Below, one piece after another: positions 27,427 through 38,578 of a stretch of 56,029 bases of DNA; position 1 is the first letter of the stretch, and each line of letters starts with the position of its first letter. Under the pieces are notes generated by a model. It worked only from the letters and a program-made list of their open reading frames with translations. It did not search any database and was not told the origin of the DNA. Made by a program: the position numbers and the translations under genes. Source of the DNA: a bacterium (GTDB lineage Bacteria > Gemmatimonadota > Gemmatimonadetes > Gemmatimonadales > Gemmatimonadaceae); the NCBI GenBank assembly GCA_027484025.1, contig JAIXTI010000266.1, positions 1 to 56,029 of the forward strand. Reading direction: 5' to 3'.

Positions 27427-28881
27427 ATGTCCCACCGCCTCCGCCTCCCGGCGTTCATCATCGCCGCCGCAATTTCCAGCGCCTGCGCTGGCGATTCGCC
27501 AACGCAGTCCACGGAGCAGGTCACCACACCGCCGGTCGTCACGCCCACACCGAACACCGACGCCATTACGGTGCTGTCTCCCAATGCGCCCCAAGCGGCC
27601 ATGGTCGGCGTGCCGTTTCGCTACGACGCCAGCAGAGCGGGCTCGGTGTTCAGTGACCCGCGAAAGACGGGGCTGACCTACGCGGTACAATTCGGTGGCA
27701 CGAACAACGGGCTGAACGCGGTGGGGTGTGAGATTGGCGGCGTCCCGTCGGCAGCCGGTGTCCAGACGGTGACCGTCGTGGCCCGCGATACCACGGGGCG
27801 CACGGCGTCGCAGCAGTTCACGATCGTGGTGTTCAGCAGTGACCTCACCACACCAACGCTCCCCGTAAGCGCTTTGGCCTACAGTGATGCACGCGTCCCA
27901 TTACCGCGGCATTTCACCCAGACCGCTGGTGGTGGTGGCGGCAGCGCCGTGGGTGCCGACAACACGCCTGCCGGCAACGCGATAACCGACGCGGGCGCCA
28001 CGCTGGGGCGCGTGCTCTTCTACGATCGTCGGTTGTCGCAGAACGATCGAGTTTCCTGCTCCTCGTGCCACCAGCAGGCGTTCGCCTTCAGCGACACGGC
28101 GCGTCTCAGTCGTGGCTTTCAGGGCGGCAGCACGGGACGGCACAGCATGGGGCTCACCAACGCGCGCTTCTATGCGGGCGGCCGCTTCTTTTGGGACGAG
28201 CGCGCCGCGTCACTCGAAGCACAGGTGCTGCAGCCCATTCAGGACGCGACCGAAATGGGGCTGACGCTCGAGCAGCTGCAGACGAAGTTGTCGCTCACTC
28301 CGTACTACAGCGATCTCTTTCAGGCCGCCTTCGGATCTCGTGACATCACGACCGACCGGGTAGCGCAGGCACTCGCGCAATTCGTCCGCTCGCTGACGAG
28401 CACCAACTCCAAATTCGATCGCGCCTTCGGGCCCAACGGCGTGCCGAACTTCGAGGCGACCCTTACTGCGCAGGAGTTGCAGGGGCAACAACTGTACAAC
28501 GGTCGCGCTGGATGCGCGCGTTGCCATGGGACCAATGCCCACATCAGCGACGCGGTGCACAACACCGGCCTCGATGCCACCATCTCCGATGTCGGAGCCG
28601 GTAACGGTCGCTTCAAGGCCCCGTCGCTGCGCAACGTCGAAGTGCGTGCACCGTACATGAACGACGGGCGCTTCCGCACCCTCGAGCAGGTGGTCGACTT
28701 CTACGACCGCGGCGTCCAGAACAACCCCGGTCTCGATCAGCGGCTGCGTGGCAACAATGGGCAGCCATTGCGGCTCAGCCTGTCGCTCGCCGAGCGCGAT
28801 GCATTGGTGGCGTTCATGAAAACGTTCACGGATCGGACATTCCTCAGCGATACACGTTTCGCGAGTCCGTTCGCGCGATAG
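27427..28881 (+). CDS. di-haem cytochrome c peroxidase family lipoprotein with N-terminal Ig-like domain
   Basis: A 484-residue protein. The signal (MSHRLRLPAFIIAAAISSAC) ends in a lipobox cysteine. Residues about 35-140 form a beta domain with a putative-Ig (DUF4398/cadherin-like) pattern (GVPSAAGVQTVTVVARDTTG). From residue about 180 the CCP/MauG domain follows, with two haem sites: CSSCH near residue 210 and CARCH near residue 360; the conserved PTLRNV-like segment is APSLRNVEVRAPYMNDGR. Likely reduces hydrogen peroxide or oxidises a periplasmic substrate. Haem attachment would need the ccm genes at 36032-39806. Ends in front of a long inverted repeat. Confidence 0.9.
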   Translation: MSHRLRLPAFIIAAAISSACAGDSPTQSTEQVTTPPVVTPTPNTDAITVLSPNAPQAAMVGVPFRYDASRAGSVFSDPRKTGLTYAVQFGGTNNGLNAVGCEIGGVPSAAGVQTVTVVARDTTGRTASQQFTIVVFSSDLTTPTLPVSALAYSDARVPLPRHFTQTAGGGGGSAVGADNTPAGNAITDAGATLGRVLFYDRRLSQNDRVSCSSCHQQAFAFSDTARLSRGFQGGSTGRHSMGLTNARFYAGGRFFWDERAASLEAQVLQPIQDATEMGLTLEQLQTKLSLTPYYSDLFQAAFGSRDITTDRVAQALAQFVRSLTSTNSKFDRAFGPNGVPNFEATLTAQELQGQQLYNGRAGCARCHGTNAHISDAVHNTGLDATISDVGAGNGRFKAPSLRNVEVRAPYMNDGRFRTLEQVVDFYDRGVQNNPGLDQRLRGNNGQPLRLSLSLAERDALVAFMKTFTDRTFLSDTRFASPFAR

Positions 28882-28900
28882 CGGCCTATGCCCCAAAGCA

Positions 28901-28936
28901 CACGAGGCGCCCTCTGCAAGCAGAGGGCGCCTCGTG
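28901..28936. terminator. perfect 17-base inverted repeat between convergent genes
   Basis: Two 17-base arms (28901-28917 and 28920-28936) are perfectly complementary around two bases. It separates the cytochrome and gyrB genes and probably stops transcription from both sides, although no T-run follows. Confidence 0.8.
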
Positions 28937-28954
28937 TATGTGTATCTGCCCCGA

Positions 28955-31081
<2,127 letters not shown>

Positions 31082-31390
31082 TCAGCGGCGTAGCATCCAG
31101 CGCAGCTTCACCACCGGCGGACGCGACGTATCCCGGTTGAGCGACTTGAGCAATTCGGGCTCCAGAAACGTCAGTTCCTGCATCCAGGCGTGGGTCTTCA
31201 CCATCACCACCAGGGTGCCGTCCTGCTGGAGCGTGAGCGGCTCCGTCACCTCGGAAATCTGCGGACCCACCAGCGCCGGCCATTCGGGAATCACCGAGGC
31301 CTGCGCCACGCGATCGGTCAGCCCGGCCTTCTTGAGCACCGAGGCCAGCACGTCGCCCAGCTTGGACGGGGAGCGCTTGGGTTCGCTCAT
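31082..31390 (-). CDS. dciA: DciA/DUF721-family replicative helicase loader
   Basis: A 102-residue protein (MSEPKRSPSKLGDVLASVLK) with the DUF721 pattern: a basic N-terminus, then VIPEWPALVGPQISEVTEPL and LVVMVKTHAWMQELTFLEPE. DciA is the ancestral loader of the DnaB helicase in bacteria without DnaC/DnaI. Its ATG overlaps the recF stop. The recF-dciA-gyrB order is the standard oriC-region arrangement, though dnaA and dnaN are not in this window. Confidence 0.9.
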   Translation of the reverse strand: MSEPKRSPSKLGDVLASVLKKAGLTDRVAQASVIPEWPALVGPQISEVTEPLTLQQDGTLVVMVKTHAWMQELTFLEPELLKSLNRDTSRPPVVKLRWMLRR

Positions 31391-32526
31391 GCCGCACCGC
31401 CGAGTACGCCGTCGCGCATCGTGCGCCGTTCGAGCCGTGTGAATGCCTCGGGAATATCTTCTTCGCGCGGGACCGCCAGCAGCACCTGCGAGGCGCCCGC
31501 ATCGTCGAGCAAGGCCAGCACGCGCCCGGCGCGGCCGAGGTCGAGTTCGGCGAAGGGGTCGTCGAGCAAGAGCAAGGGCGCGTAGCCAATGGCCGTCTTG
31601 AGGGTCGCAAGTTCGAGCAGCCGTAACGCGATGGCGGCACTGCGCTGCTGCCCCGCCGAGCCGAACGTCCGCAAGTCCCGTCCGCCAAGGTGCAGGTGCA
31701 GTTCGTCCCGGTGTGGCCCGGCGAGCGTCACGCCGCGTCGAATTTCGGTGCTGCGCTGCTGCGCGTAGGCGCGTGACAGCGCCTCGGCCTGGGCGCTGCC
31801 GCTGGTGCCATGGGCCTCACCGTTATCGCCACCGACGCTCGTGTAGCGGAGCAGGGCGCCCTCCCGTTCGCCGATCGCTTGGCACAGCTGCGCGTACGGA
31901 GTCGCCTGCGCCTGCACGAAGGCATGGCGGGCGGCCACAATGAAGCCACCGTGCTCGGCGAGGGCGGGTTCCCACACACTCACGCGGGCCTCGTGGTCCT
32001 GTCCGCGTCCCACGTCGCGCTGGGCGGTGCGCAAGGCGGCGTTGCGACGGAGCAGCGCCGCACGGTACTGCTGCAACGCCACGAGGTATGCCGGCGACGA
32101 GAGCGCCAGCATGACGTCGAGATAGCGTCGACGGTCGCCCGGCGTGCCGGCGACCAGTGCCACGTCGGCCGGGGAGAACTCCACCGACGGTAACGCGCCC
32201 AACGCGCTGGTGAGGCGAGGCTGTTCGACGCCGTCGAGCGTTGCCCGTTTCTTTTTGGTGCTGCGTTCGTAGCCCACACTGACGGTGTGCCACGCCGCCG
32301 GCGCCGACAACGTGGCGCGCACGTGAAATGCCGGCGCACCAAAGTGGATCACATCGCTGTCACGCGCCCCGCGAAAGGAGCGCAGCAGGGCGAGATACGC
32401 GACCGCTTCGAGCAGATTGGTTTTGCCGTGCCCGTTCTCGCCGATGATGACGAGCCCGTTGGGCGGTACCGCGACTTCGAGACTGCTGAAGTTGCGATAC
32501 GCACGGGCAGCGAGATGCACGAGCAC
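31387..32526 (-). CDS. recF: DNA replication and repair protein RecF
   Basis: A 379-residue SMC-like ATPase without coiled coils. Walker A GENGHGKTNLLEA is near residue 28; the signature region FGSAGQQRSAAIALRLLELA and Walker B LLLLDDPFAELD are in the C-terminal third. RecF binds gapped DNA and loads RecA with RecO and RecR. It is followed by dciA in the same operon and preceded by the enoyl-CoA hydratase gene 12 bases upstream. Confidence 0.95.
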   Translation of the reverse strand: MLVHLAARAYRNFSSLEVAVPPNGLVIIGENGHGKTNLLEAVAYLALLRSFRGARDSDVIHFGAPAFHVRATLSAPAAWHTVSVGYERSTKKKRATLDGVEQPRLTSALGALPSVEFSPADVALVAGTPGDRRRYLDVMLALSSPAYLVALQQYRAALLRRNAALRTAQRDVGRGQDHEARVSVWEPALAEHGGFIVAARHAFVQAQATPYAQLCQAIGEREGALLRYTSVGGDNGEAHGTSGSAQAEALSRAYAQQRSTEIRRGVTLAGPHRDELHLHLGGRDLRTFGSAGQQRSAAIALRLLELATLKTAIGYAPLLLLDDPFAELDLGRAGRVLALLDDAGASQVLLAVPREEDIPEAFTRLERRTMRDGVLGGAA

Positions 32527-32538
32527 CGCGGCGTGTAC

Positions 32539-33318
32539 TCAGCGGCCGTTGAAGGTCGGGGCACGCTTCTCGAGGAACGCGCGCATCCCTTCTTTCATGT
32601 CGTCCGTCGACGACAGCAGCCCGAAGAAGTCCGACTCGATCGTGCACCCTTCTTCGAGGGTGACATCGAGACCACGGTCCACCGCTTCAATGCACCCCGC
32701 CAGCGCGAGCGGCGCGTTGGCGATCATCGATGTCAACAGGGCGCGCGTCGTGTCGATGAGGGTCTCCGGCGTCGTCACCTGATCCACCAACCCCAGGCGA
32801 TGCGCTTCGGCCGCGTCGATCATGTCGCCGGTGAGCAGCAGGCGCAGCGCTGCCCCACGCCCCACCAGGCGCGGCAATCGCTGCGTGCCGCCATATCCCG
32901 GCACGATCCCCAGCTTCGCTTCCGGCTGGCCGAGCTTGGCCTTCTCGCTCGCCACGCGCAGGTGACAGGCCATCGCCAGTTCGCATCCGCCGCCGAGGGC
33001 AAAGCCGTTGATCGCGGCGATCGTCGGCTTGGGGCTCGTTTCGAAGCGGCGAAAAATCGCTTGCCCCGCGCGCGCGCGCCGCTGTGCCTCCAATGGGGAC
33101 TGACTCTGCAGTTCGGAGATGTCGGCGCCGGCGACGAACGCGCGACCGGCACCGGTGAGCAGCACGGCCGCCACATCATCACGCGCGATCGCTTCGTCAA
33201 TCGCCACCCCGAGCTCGGCAATCGTTGCGTCGTTGAGCGCGTTGAGTTTGTCGGGCCGATTCACGGTAATCGTGGCAATCCGGTCGGCGACGTCGAAGGT
33301 CAGGAACTGGTAGGACAT
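32539..33318 (-). CDS. enoyl-CoA hydratase/isomerase family protein
   Basis: A 259-residue crotonase-fold protein from the ATG at 33318 (MSYQFLTFDVADRIATITVN). The oxyanion-hole segments AFVAGADISELQ and INGFALGGGCELAMACHLR are present, with the two catalytic glutamates of hydratases at the expected places (E in G-G-C-E and E in Q-P-E-A-K). It hydrates trans-2-enoyl-CoA, most likely in beta-oxidation or a related acyl-CoA pathway. It stands upstream of recF; the two may share a transcript, although their functions differ. Confidence 0.9.
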   Translation of the reverse strand: MSYQFLTFDVADRIATITVNRPDKLNALNDATIAELGVAIDEAIARDDVAAVLLTGAGRAFVAGADISELQSQSPLEAQRRARAGQAIFRRFETSPKPTIAAINGFALGGGCELAMACHLRVASEKAKLGQPEAKLGIVPGYGGTQRLPRLVGRGAALRLLLTGDMIDAAEAHRLGLVDQVTTPETLIDTTRALLTSMIANAPLALAGCIEAVDRGLDVTLEEGCTIESDFFGLLSSTDDMKEGMRAFLEKRAPTFNGR

Positions 33319-33415
33319 GGCGGCGAGAAAGCGGGGAGGGGCGACACGCGACAATCCCCCAATCTAGCGACCCGACAAGGCGCGGCAGTCCACCCCGCTT
33401 GGTCGTGTCAGCCGC

Positions 33416-33421
33416 TACTAT
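33416..33421 (+). promoter_or_regulatory. possible -10 box of a leaderless mtnA start
   Basis: TACTAT is followed by TGACTC and the GTG start at 33428. There is no Shine-Dalgarno sequence. The divergent enoyl-CoA hydratase gene has a TAGATT box at 33366-33361 on the other strand. Confidence 0.42.
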
Positions 33422-33427
33422 TGACTC

Positions 33428-34435
33428 GTGCTTACCATCCCCGCCGTCGGCTGGTCCCCCGACACGCACGCGCTGCGCATTCTCGACCAGCGGTTGCTTC
33501 CCGCCCAGGAGGTCGTTCGCGACCTTCGGCGACTCCCCGACATCCTCGACGCCATCCGCACGCTCGCGGTGCGTGGGGCACCGGCCATCGGGGTGGCCGC
33601 CGCCATTGGCCTGGCGGTAGCGCTCGAACTGGAGAGCGACGGGGCTGGCGCCCACGCCCGGCGCCTGTTGTCCGACTATGCGGCGCACCTCATTGCCGCC
33701 CGTCCAACAGCCGTCAACCTCGCGTGGGCGGTCGAGCGCATGCTGCGTTGCGCCGCGCTGGTCACCGATGACGCACTACTCGGCCGGTTGCGCGTCGAGG
33801 CCGAAGTCATCCGGCAAGAGGACGTCGCGATGTGTAGCGCCATCGGTCGTCACGGGCTGTCGCTCATTCCCGACGGCGCACGCGTCCTCACGCATTGCAA
33901 CGCCGGCGCGCTGGCGACCGCGGGAATCGGTACCGCGCTCGCGCCGATCTATACGGCCCATGCCGCTGGCCGCCTGGTCACCGTGTATGCGGACGAGACG
34001 CGGCCGTTGCGACAGGGGGCGCGGCTCACGGCGTGGGAGCTCTCGCGCGCCGGGATCAACGTCACCGTGCTCCCCGACGGCGCCGCCGCCTCGTTGCTGG
34101 CGCAGCAGCAGATCGATCTCGTGATCGTCGGCGCCGATCGCATTACGGCCAATGGTGACGTGGCCAACAAGGTGGGCACGTACGGCGTCGCGCTCGCGGC
34201 GAAGGCGCACGGCATCCCATTTTATGTAGCAGCGCCGTGGAGTACGATCGACCCGGCGACCCCCACCGGTCGTGACATCATCATCGAGTATCGCGATCGA
34301 GACGAACTCGGCGAGTTGCCGCCGGGGGTGTCCGCCTGGAATCCCGCCTTCGACGTGACGCCGCGTCATCTCGTCACCGCGTACCTCACCGATCGCGGTC
34401 TCGTCAGCCCGCCCTTCACACTGAGCGTTTCGTGA
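33428..34435 (+). CDS. mtnA: S-methyl-5-thioribose-1-phosphate isomerase
   Basis: A 335-residue enzyme of the methionine salvage pathway that isomerises methylthioribose-1-phosphate to methylthioribulose-1-phosphate. Visible motifs are AVRGAPAIGVAAAIGLA (first substrate loop), the catalytic Cys in LTHCNAGALATAG and the catalytic Asp in IVGADRITANGDVANKVGTY. GTG start. The stop overlaps the start of the glycerol kinase gene as GTGA. The remaining methionine-salvage genes are not in the window. Confidence 0.95.
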   Translation: MLTIPAVGWSPDTHALRILDQRLLPAQEVVRDLRRLPDILDAIRTLAVRGAPAIGVAAAIGLAVALELESDGAGAHARRLLSDYAAHLIAARPTAVNLAWAVERMLRCAALVTDDALLGRLRVEAEVIRQEDVAMCSAIGRHGLSLIPDGARVLTHCNAGALATAGIGTALAPIYTAHAAGRLVTVYADETRPLRQGARLTAWELSRAGINVTVLPDGAAASLLAQQQIDLVIVGADRITANGDVANKVGTYGVALAAKAHGIPFYVAAPWSTIDPATPTGRDIIIEYRDRDELGELPPGVSAWNPAFDVTPRHLVTAYLTDRGLVSPPFTLSVS

Positions 34436-35919
34436 CCGTTCTCGCCATCGATCAGGGTACGACCGGCACCACCTGTCTCGTCATCGCCCGCGACGGCCGC
34501 GTCGTCGGACGTGCCTACCGTGAAATCACGCAGCACTATCCCGCGCCGGGATGGGTCGAGCACGACGCGCACGAAATTCTCGAACGCACGCTGGCCGCCG
34601 CGCGCGAAGCGATCGCCAATGCCCACGGGGAAGGGGCCGACGCCCCCGTCACGATTGGCATTACCAATCAGCGCGAAACCATCGTCCTCTGGGAGCGGGC
34701 CACCGGGCGCGCCGTGCACCGGGCCATTGTCTGGCAGGACCGCCGGACCGCCGCGCGATGCGCGGAACTCGCCCCGCAGGCGACGCGCATCGGGGAGCTC
34801 TCGGGGCTCGTCACCGATCCCTATTTCAGCGCGAGCAAGCTGGAATGGTTGCTGGCGCAGGGGGACAATCGCCGGCGCGCCGAGGCGGGCGAGCTGTGTG
34901 CCGGGACCATCGACAGCTGGCTTATTTGGCACCTGACCGGCGGGACCGCGCACGTCACCGACCATACGAACGCGTCGCGGACCATGCTCTATGACATCAA
35001 TACGCGCGCCTGGAGTGATGAACTGTGCGCCCTGTTTGGTGTCCCGGCAGTGCTGCTGCCGCGGGTGGTGCCTTCGAGTGGCAGCGTGGGGATTTCCACC
35101 ATGGCAACCCTCGGGGTGGAATTACCCATTGCCGGTATTGCCGGTGATCAGCAGGCCGCGCTCTTCGGACAGGGCGGGTGGCAGCCGGGCGACGGGAAGA
35201 ACACGTATGGCACGGGTGCCTTCCTGCTTCTCAACACGGGTGAACATCGTGCGGCCCCGGGATCCGGGCTGCTCACCACCATCGCCTGTAACGAACGGGG
35301 CGAGCCGGTTTTTGCGCTCGAGGCGTCGGTGTTCATCGCCGGCGCGGCCGTGCAGTGGCTCCGCGACGGCTTGGGGATCATTCGTGCCAGCGCCGAGACC
35401 GAGGCTATGGCCGCCTCGCTCCCGTCCAACGAAGGCGTCTATTTCGTGCCGGCGCTGACTGGGCTTGGCGCCCCCGATTGGGAGCCCAATGCCCGCGGTA
35501 CGATCGTGGGACTCACCCGCGGCACGACGCAGGCCCATCTGGCCCGGGCCGCCCTCGAGGCCATGGCGTTCGCCACGCGGGATGTGCTCGGAGACATGCG
35601 TTCGCACGGAAACGTCGCCTTCGACCGGCTGCGCGTCGACGGGGGCGCATCGAGCAATGACTGGCTGATGCAGTTCCAGGCCGATGTCCTGGGCGTGCCG
35701 GTGGATCGGCCGGCGATGGTGGAGACCACGGCGCTTGGCGCCGCCGGCCTCGCCGGACTGGCCTCCGGGGTGTGGACGTCAGGGGAAGAGTTTTTGGCCA
35801 GCCGCCAGCTCACCCGCTTCACGCCAACGGAACCAGGAGCCGCCTCTGCGGCCTACTCCTATGCCGGGTGGCGTCGCGCGGTGCGGGCGGCGCTTTCCTG
35901 GGCCCGTGATCTCGACTGA
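34432..35919 (+). CDS. glpK: glycerol kinase
   Basis: A 495-residue FGGY kinase: VLAIDQGTTGTTCLVIARDG at the start (ATP/phosphate site), FVPALTGLGAPDWEPNARGT and GGASSNDWLMQFQADVLGVP near the end. It phosphorylates glycerol to glycerol-3-phosphate using ATP. GTG start overlaps the mtnA stop. No glpF or glpD is nearby. The pairing with mtnA is unusual and probably a chance neighbour rather than a shared pathway. Confidence 0.95.
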   Translation: MTVLAIDQGTTGTTCLVIARDGRVVGRAYREITQHYPAPGWVEHDAHEILERTLAAAREAIANAHGEGADAPVTIGITNQRETIVLWERATGRAVHRAIVWQDRRTAARCAELAPQATRIGELSGLVTDPYFSASKLEWLLAQGDNRRRAEAGELCAGTIDSWLIWHLTGGTAHVTDHTNASRTMLYDINTRAWSDELCALFGVPAVLLPRVVPSSGSVGISTMATLGVELPIAGIAGDQQAALFGQGGWQPGDGKNTYGTGAFLLLNTGEHRAAPGSGLLTTIACNERGEPVFALEASVFIAGAAVQWLRDGLGIIRASAETEAMAASLPSNEGVYFVPALTGLGAPDWEPNARGTIVGLTRGTTQAHLARAALEAMAFATRDVLGDMRSHGNVAFDRLRVDGGASSNDWLMQFQADVLGVPVDRPAMVETTALGAAGLAGLASGVWTSGEEFLASRQLTRFTPTEPGAASAAYSYAGWRRAVRAALSWARDLD

Positions 35920-35943
35920 CCCACGTTATGGAAAGCGGCCTTC

Positions 35944-35960
35944 CCGACAAACTTTGTCGG
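35944..35960. promoter_or_regulatory. 17-base palindrome upstream of ccmE, possible operator
   Basis: CCGACAAA and TTTGTCGG are perfect inverted arms around a central C, 70 bases before the ccmE start. The spacing resembles a dimeric repressor site; a weak terminator for glpK is an alternative. A TATACC box at 35999-36004 could be the -10 of the ccm operon. Confidence 0.4.
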
Positions 35961-36031
35961 TCGCTGTGCTTCCGTGACGCTCTCGCACTATCTTTCGGTA
36001 TACCCTCCGGACCCTACAGGACGGCGACCCC

Positions 36032-36487
36032 GTGAAAGCTCGCAACAAGTTCCTGCTCGGCGGCGTGCTGGTGCTCGGCACTGCTTCCTACCTGATGGCC
36101 AGCTCGATCAACGAGACGGCTACGTACTATCTCACGCCCGGCGAGTTGGCGGCGAAGGTGGCGGACAATCCGCGCTTCTCCAAGAACGGCGTGAAGGTTG
36201 GCGCCCGTGTGGTGTCGGGCACGATTCAGCGTGACCCGGGCGGTCGCGAACTGACGTTCACGATGACGGACGGCACCAAGACGTATCCGGTGCACTACCG
36301 CGGCGTGACGCCGGACACCTTCACCGACGGTGTCGATATCGTCGTGGAAGGCCGTCTCGACAGCAACGGCGTGTTCCAGGCGACGACGCTGCTCGCGAAA
36401 TGCGCGTCGCGTTATGAAAACGCTCCCGGCCAGCCCGGTCAGAACCCTGCCGGCGGGGAACACCCCGCTTCGATTCCCAAGGCGTAA
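36032..36487 (+). CDS. ccmE: cytochrome c maturation protein CcmE, Cys-type haem chaperone
   Basis: A 151-residue periplasmic haem chaperone anchored by one N-terminal helix (K-F-L-L-G-G-V-L-V-L-G-T-A-S-Y-L). The OB-fold core includes GARVVSGTIQRDPGGRELTF. The haem attachment motif, normally H-x-x-x-Y, is C124-A-S-R-Y128, that is C-x-x-x-Y, a variant form known in some delta-proteobacteria and archaea. GTG start with a TATACC box upstream. First gene of the ccm block; ccmF follows 54 bases later. Confidence 0.92.
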   Translation: MKARNKFLLGGVLVLGTASYLMASSINETATYYLTPGELAAKVADNPRFSKNGVKVGARVVSGTIQRDPGGRELTFTMTDGTKTYPVHYRGVTPDTFTDGVDIVVEGRLDSNGVFQATTLLAKCASRYENAPGQPGQNPAGGEHPASIPKA

Positions 36488-36541
36488 CCCACGCGCCGGG
36501 CGCGTGTCCGCGCTCGGCCAGCGCGCACTGCGCGAGGCGTC

Positions 36542-38578
36542 ATGATTCTCGTTGGTGAGCTGTCGCTCTGGATCGCCCTGTTGATGGCGGCCTGGACGAC
36601 CACAGTGTCATTTGCTGGCGGCATGCAGGGCCGCCCCGATTTGATCAAGAGCGGCGAACGGGCCATGTACGCCACGTTCGGCTTTACCCTGCTGGCCTCG
36701 ATCGGTCTCTGGACGGCGCTGTTCACGCACGACTTTTCCATCAAGTTCGTCGCGTCGTTCACGAGCGCCAATCTGCCCAAGGTCTATCTCTTCACGGCGT
36801 TCTGGGCCGGTCAGGAAGGCTCGCTGTTGTTCTGGTCGCTCATCATGACGACCTACTCGGCGATTGCGGTGTTCACGAACCGCGCATCGAATCGCGAGAT
36901 GATGCCGTATGTGACGGGGACGCTCGGTGTCGTGGCGCTGTTCTTCCTCATGACGATGGCGTTCGCGGAAAATCCGTTCGAGCGTCTCGATTGGATCCCC
37001 GCCGACGGCCGCGGCATGAACCCGCAGCTGCAGAACCCGGGCATGGCGATCCATCCGCCCATGCTGTATCTGGGCTATGTCGGCACCGCCATTCCGTTCG
37101 CCTTTGCCATCGGCGCACTCGTCACGCGCAAGCTCGATGCGCAGTGGCTTGGCTCGGTGCGTCGCTGGGCGCTGGTGTCGTGGTTCTTCCTCACCATTGG
37201 CATCGTGCTGGGCATGTGGTGGGCGTATGTGGAGCTCGGCTGGGCCGGTTACTGGGCGTGGGACGCGGTGGAGAACTCGTCGTTCCTTCCGTGGCTCACG
37301 GTGACGGCGTTCCTCCACAGCATCATGATCCAGGAAAAGCGCGGCATGCTGCGCAAATGGAACGTGACGCTGGTCGTGCTCTCGTTCCTGCTCACGATTC
37401 TGGGCACGTTCATCACGCGCTCGGGGGTCATCGAAAGCGTGCACGCCTTCGCGCGCTCGCCCATTGGCAACTGGTTCCTCGGCTTCCTCATCGCGGCCAC
37501 GGTGCTCACGGTCTATCTCGTGAGTACGCGCCTCAACGACCTCACCGCGAAAGCGGAGCTCGAGAGCATGGTCAGCCGTGAGGCGGCGTTCCTGTACAAC
37601 AACCTCGTGCTGGTGGGCATCTGCTTCGCCACGCTCTGGGGAACGCTCTTCCCGATTCTTTCCGAGTGGGTCAAGGGCGACAAGATCACGGTGGGGCCGC
37701 CGTTCTTCAACGCGGTCAACGGCCCGTTGGGCTTGTTGCTGCTGGCGCTCACGGGCATCGGTCCGCTCATCGCCTGGCGTCGGGCCTCCGTGACGAATCT
37801 CAAGCGTCAGTTCACGTGGCCGGTGGCAGCGGGTGTGGCGGTCTTCGCCACGCTGCTGGTACTGGGCATGCGCGACATGTACGCGCTCGTGTCGTATCTC
37901 CTGGCCGGCTTCGTGTTCGGCACGATCATTCAGGAATTCGTGAAGGGCGTTGGCGCGCGTCGTCGCATGTACGGTGAGGGCTTCTTCGGAGCCTTCGTGA
38001 TGCTCATCGGACGCAATCGCCGCCGCTATGGCGGCTATATCGTGCACTTCGGCGTGGTCATTCTGTTCTGCGCCTTTGCCGGGCTCATGTTCCGGCGTGA
38101 TGTCACCGCCACGCTCAAGACGGGCGAGTCGGTCAAGGCGACGGATGCGTACGGGCACGTGTGGGAGTTCACGAGCCAGGGCATTTCGCAGTTCAATCAG
38201 CTCAACCGCCGAGTCCTCGCTGTGACGTTCGATGTCACGCGCGACGGCAAGAGCATGGGGCTGCTGTCCAGCGAAAAGCGTCAGCACATCGATTCGAACG
38301 ATCAGCCGACCTTCGAGCCGTCGACGGAAGTGGGGCTGCTCGAGTCGCCAAAGCAGGACGTGTATCTGGTGTTCACCGGCGCGGTCGATCGTGACACGGC
38401 AGCGGTGCACATCAACTTCAATCCGCTGGTGTGGTGGGTGTGGTTCGGTGGCATCATCATGGCCTTCGGCGGTCTGGTCGTCATGTGGCCGCAGGCGCGT
38501 AAGGACGAGCGTGAAGGCGGGTATGTTGCCGAGCTTCCCATGGGGCTCGAGCTAGAACCCGTTGGAGCTGGCGCGTGA
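36542..38578 (+). CDS. ccmF: cytochrome c-type biogenesis protein CcmF (haem lyase)
   Basis: A 678-residue polytopic membrane protein. The haem-handling WWD region is WAGYWAWDAVENSSFLPWLT (residues about 234-253). Further features are ITRSGVIESVHAFARSPIG and a periplasmic C-terminal domain ending in a hydrophobic helix (WWVWFGGIIMAFGGLVVMWP). CcmF takes haem from holo-CcmE and joins it to CxxCH apocytochromes. GAGG precedes the ATG. The stop overlaps the start of the CcmH-like gene. CcmABC and the thiol oxidoreductase CcmG are not in this window. Confidence 0.96.
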   Translation: MILVGELSLWIALLMAAWTTTVSFAGGMQGRPDLIKSGERAMYATFGFTLLASIGLWTALFTHDFSIKFVASFTSANLPKVYLFTAFWAGQEGSLLFWSLIMTTYSAIAVFTNRASNREMMPYVTGTLGVVALFFLMTMAFAENPFERLDWIPADGRGMNPQLQNPGMAIHPPMLYLGYVGTAIPFAFAIGALVTRKLDAQWLGSVRRWALVSWFFLTIGIVLGMWWAYVELGWAGYWAWDAVENSSFLPWLTVTAFLHSIMIQEKRGMLRKWNVTLVVLSFLLTILGTFITRSGVIESVHAFARSPIGNWFLGFLIAATVLTVYLVSTRLNDLTAKAELESMVSREAAFLYNNLVLVGICFATLWGTLFPILSEWVKGDKITVGPPFFNAVNGPLGLLLLALTGIGPLIAWRRASVTNLKRQFTWPVAAGVAVFATLLVLGMRDMYALVSYLLAGFVFGTIIQEFVKGVGARRRMYGEGFFGAFVMLIGRNRRRYGGYIVHFGVVILFCAFAGLMFRRDVTATLKTGESVKATDAYGHVWEFTSQGISQFNQLNRRVLAVTFDVTRDGKSMGLLSSEKRQHIDSNDQPTFEPSTEVGLLESPKQDVYLVFTGAVDRDTAAVHINFNPLVWWVWFGGIIMAFGGLVVMWPQARKDEREGGYVAELPMGLELEPVGAGA

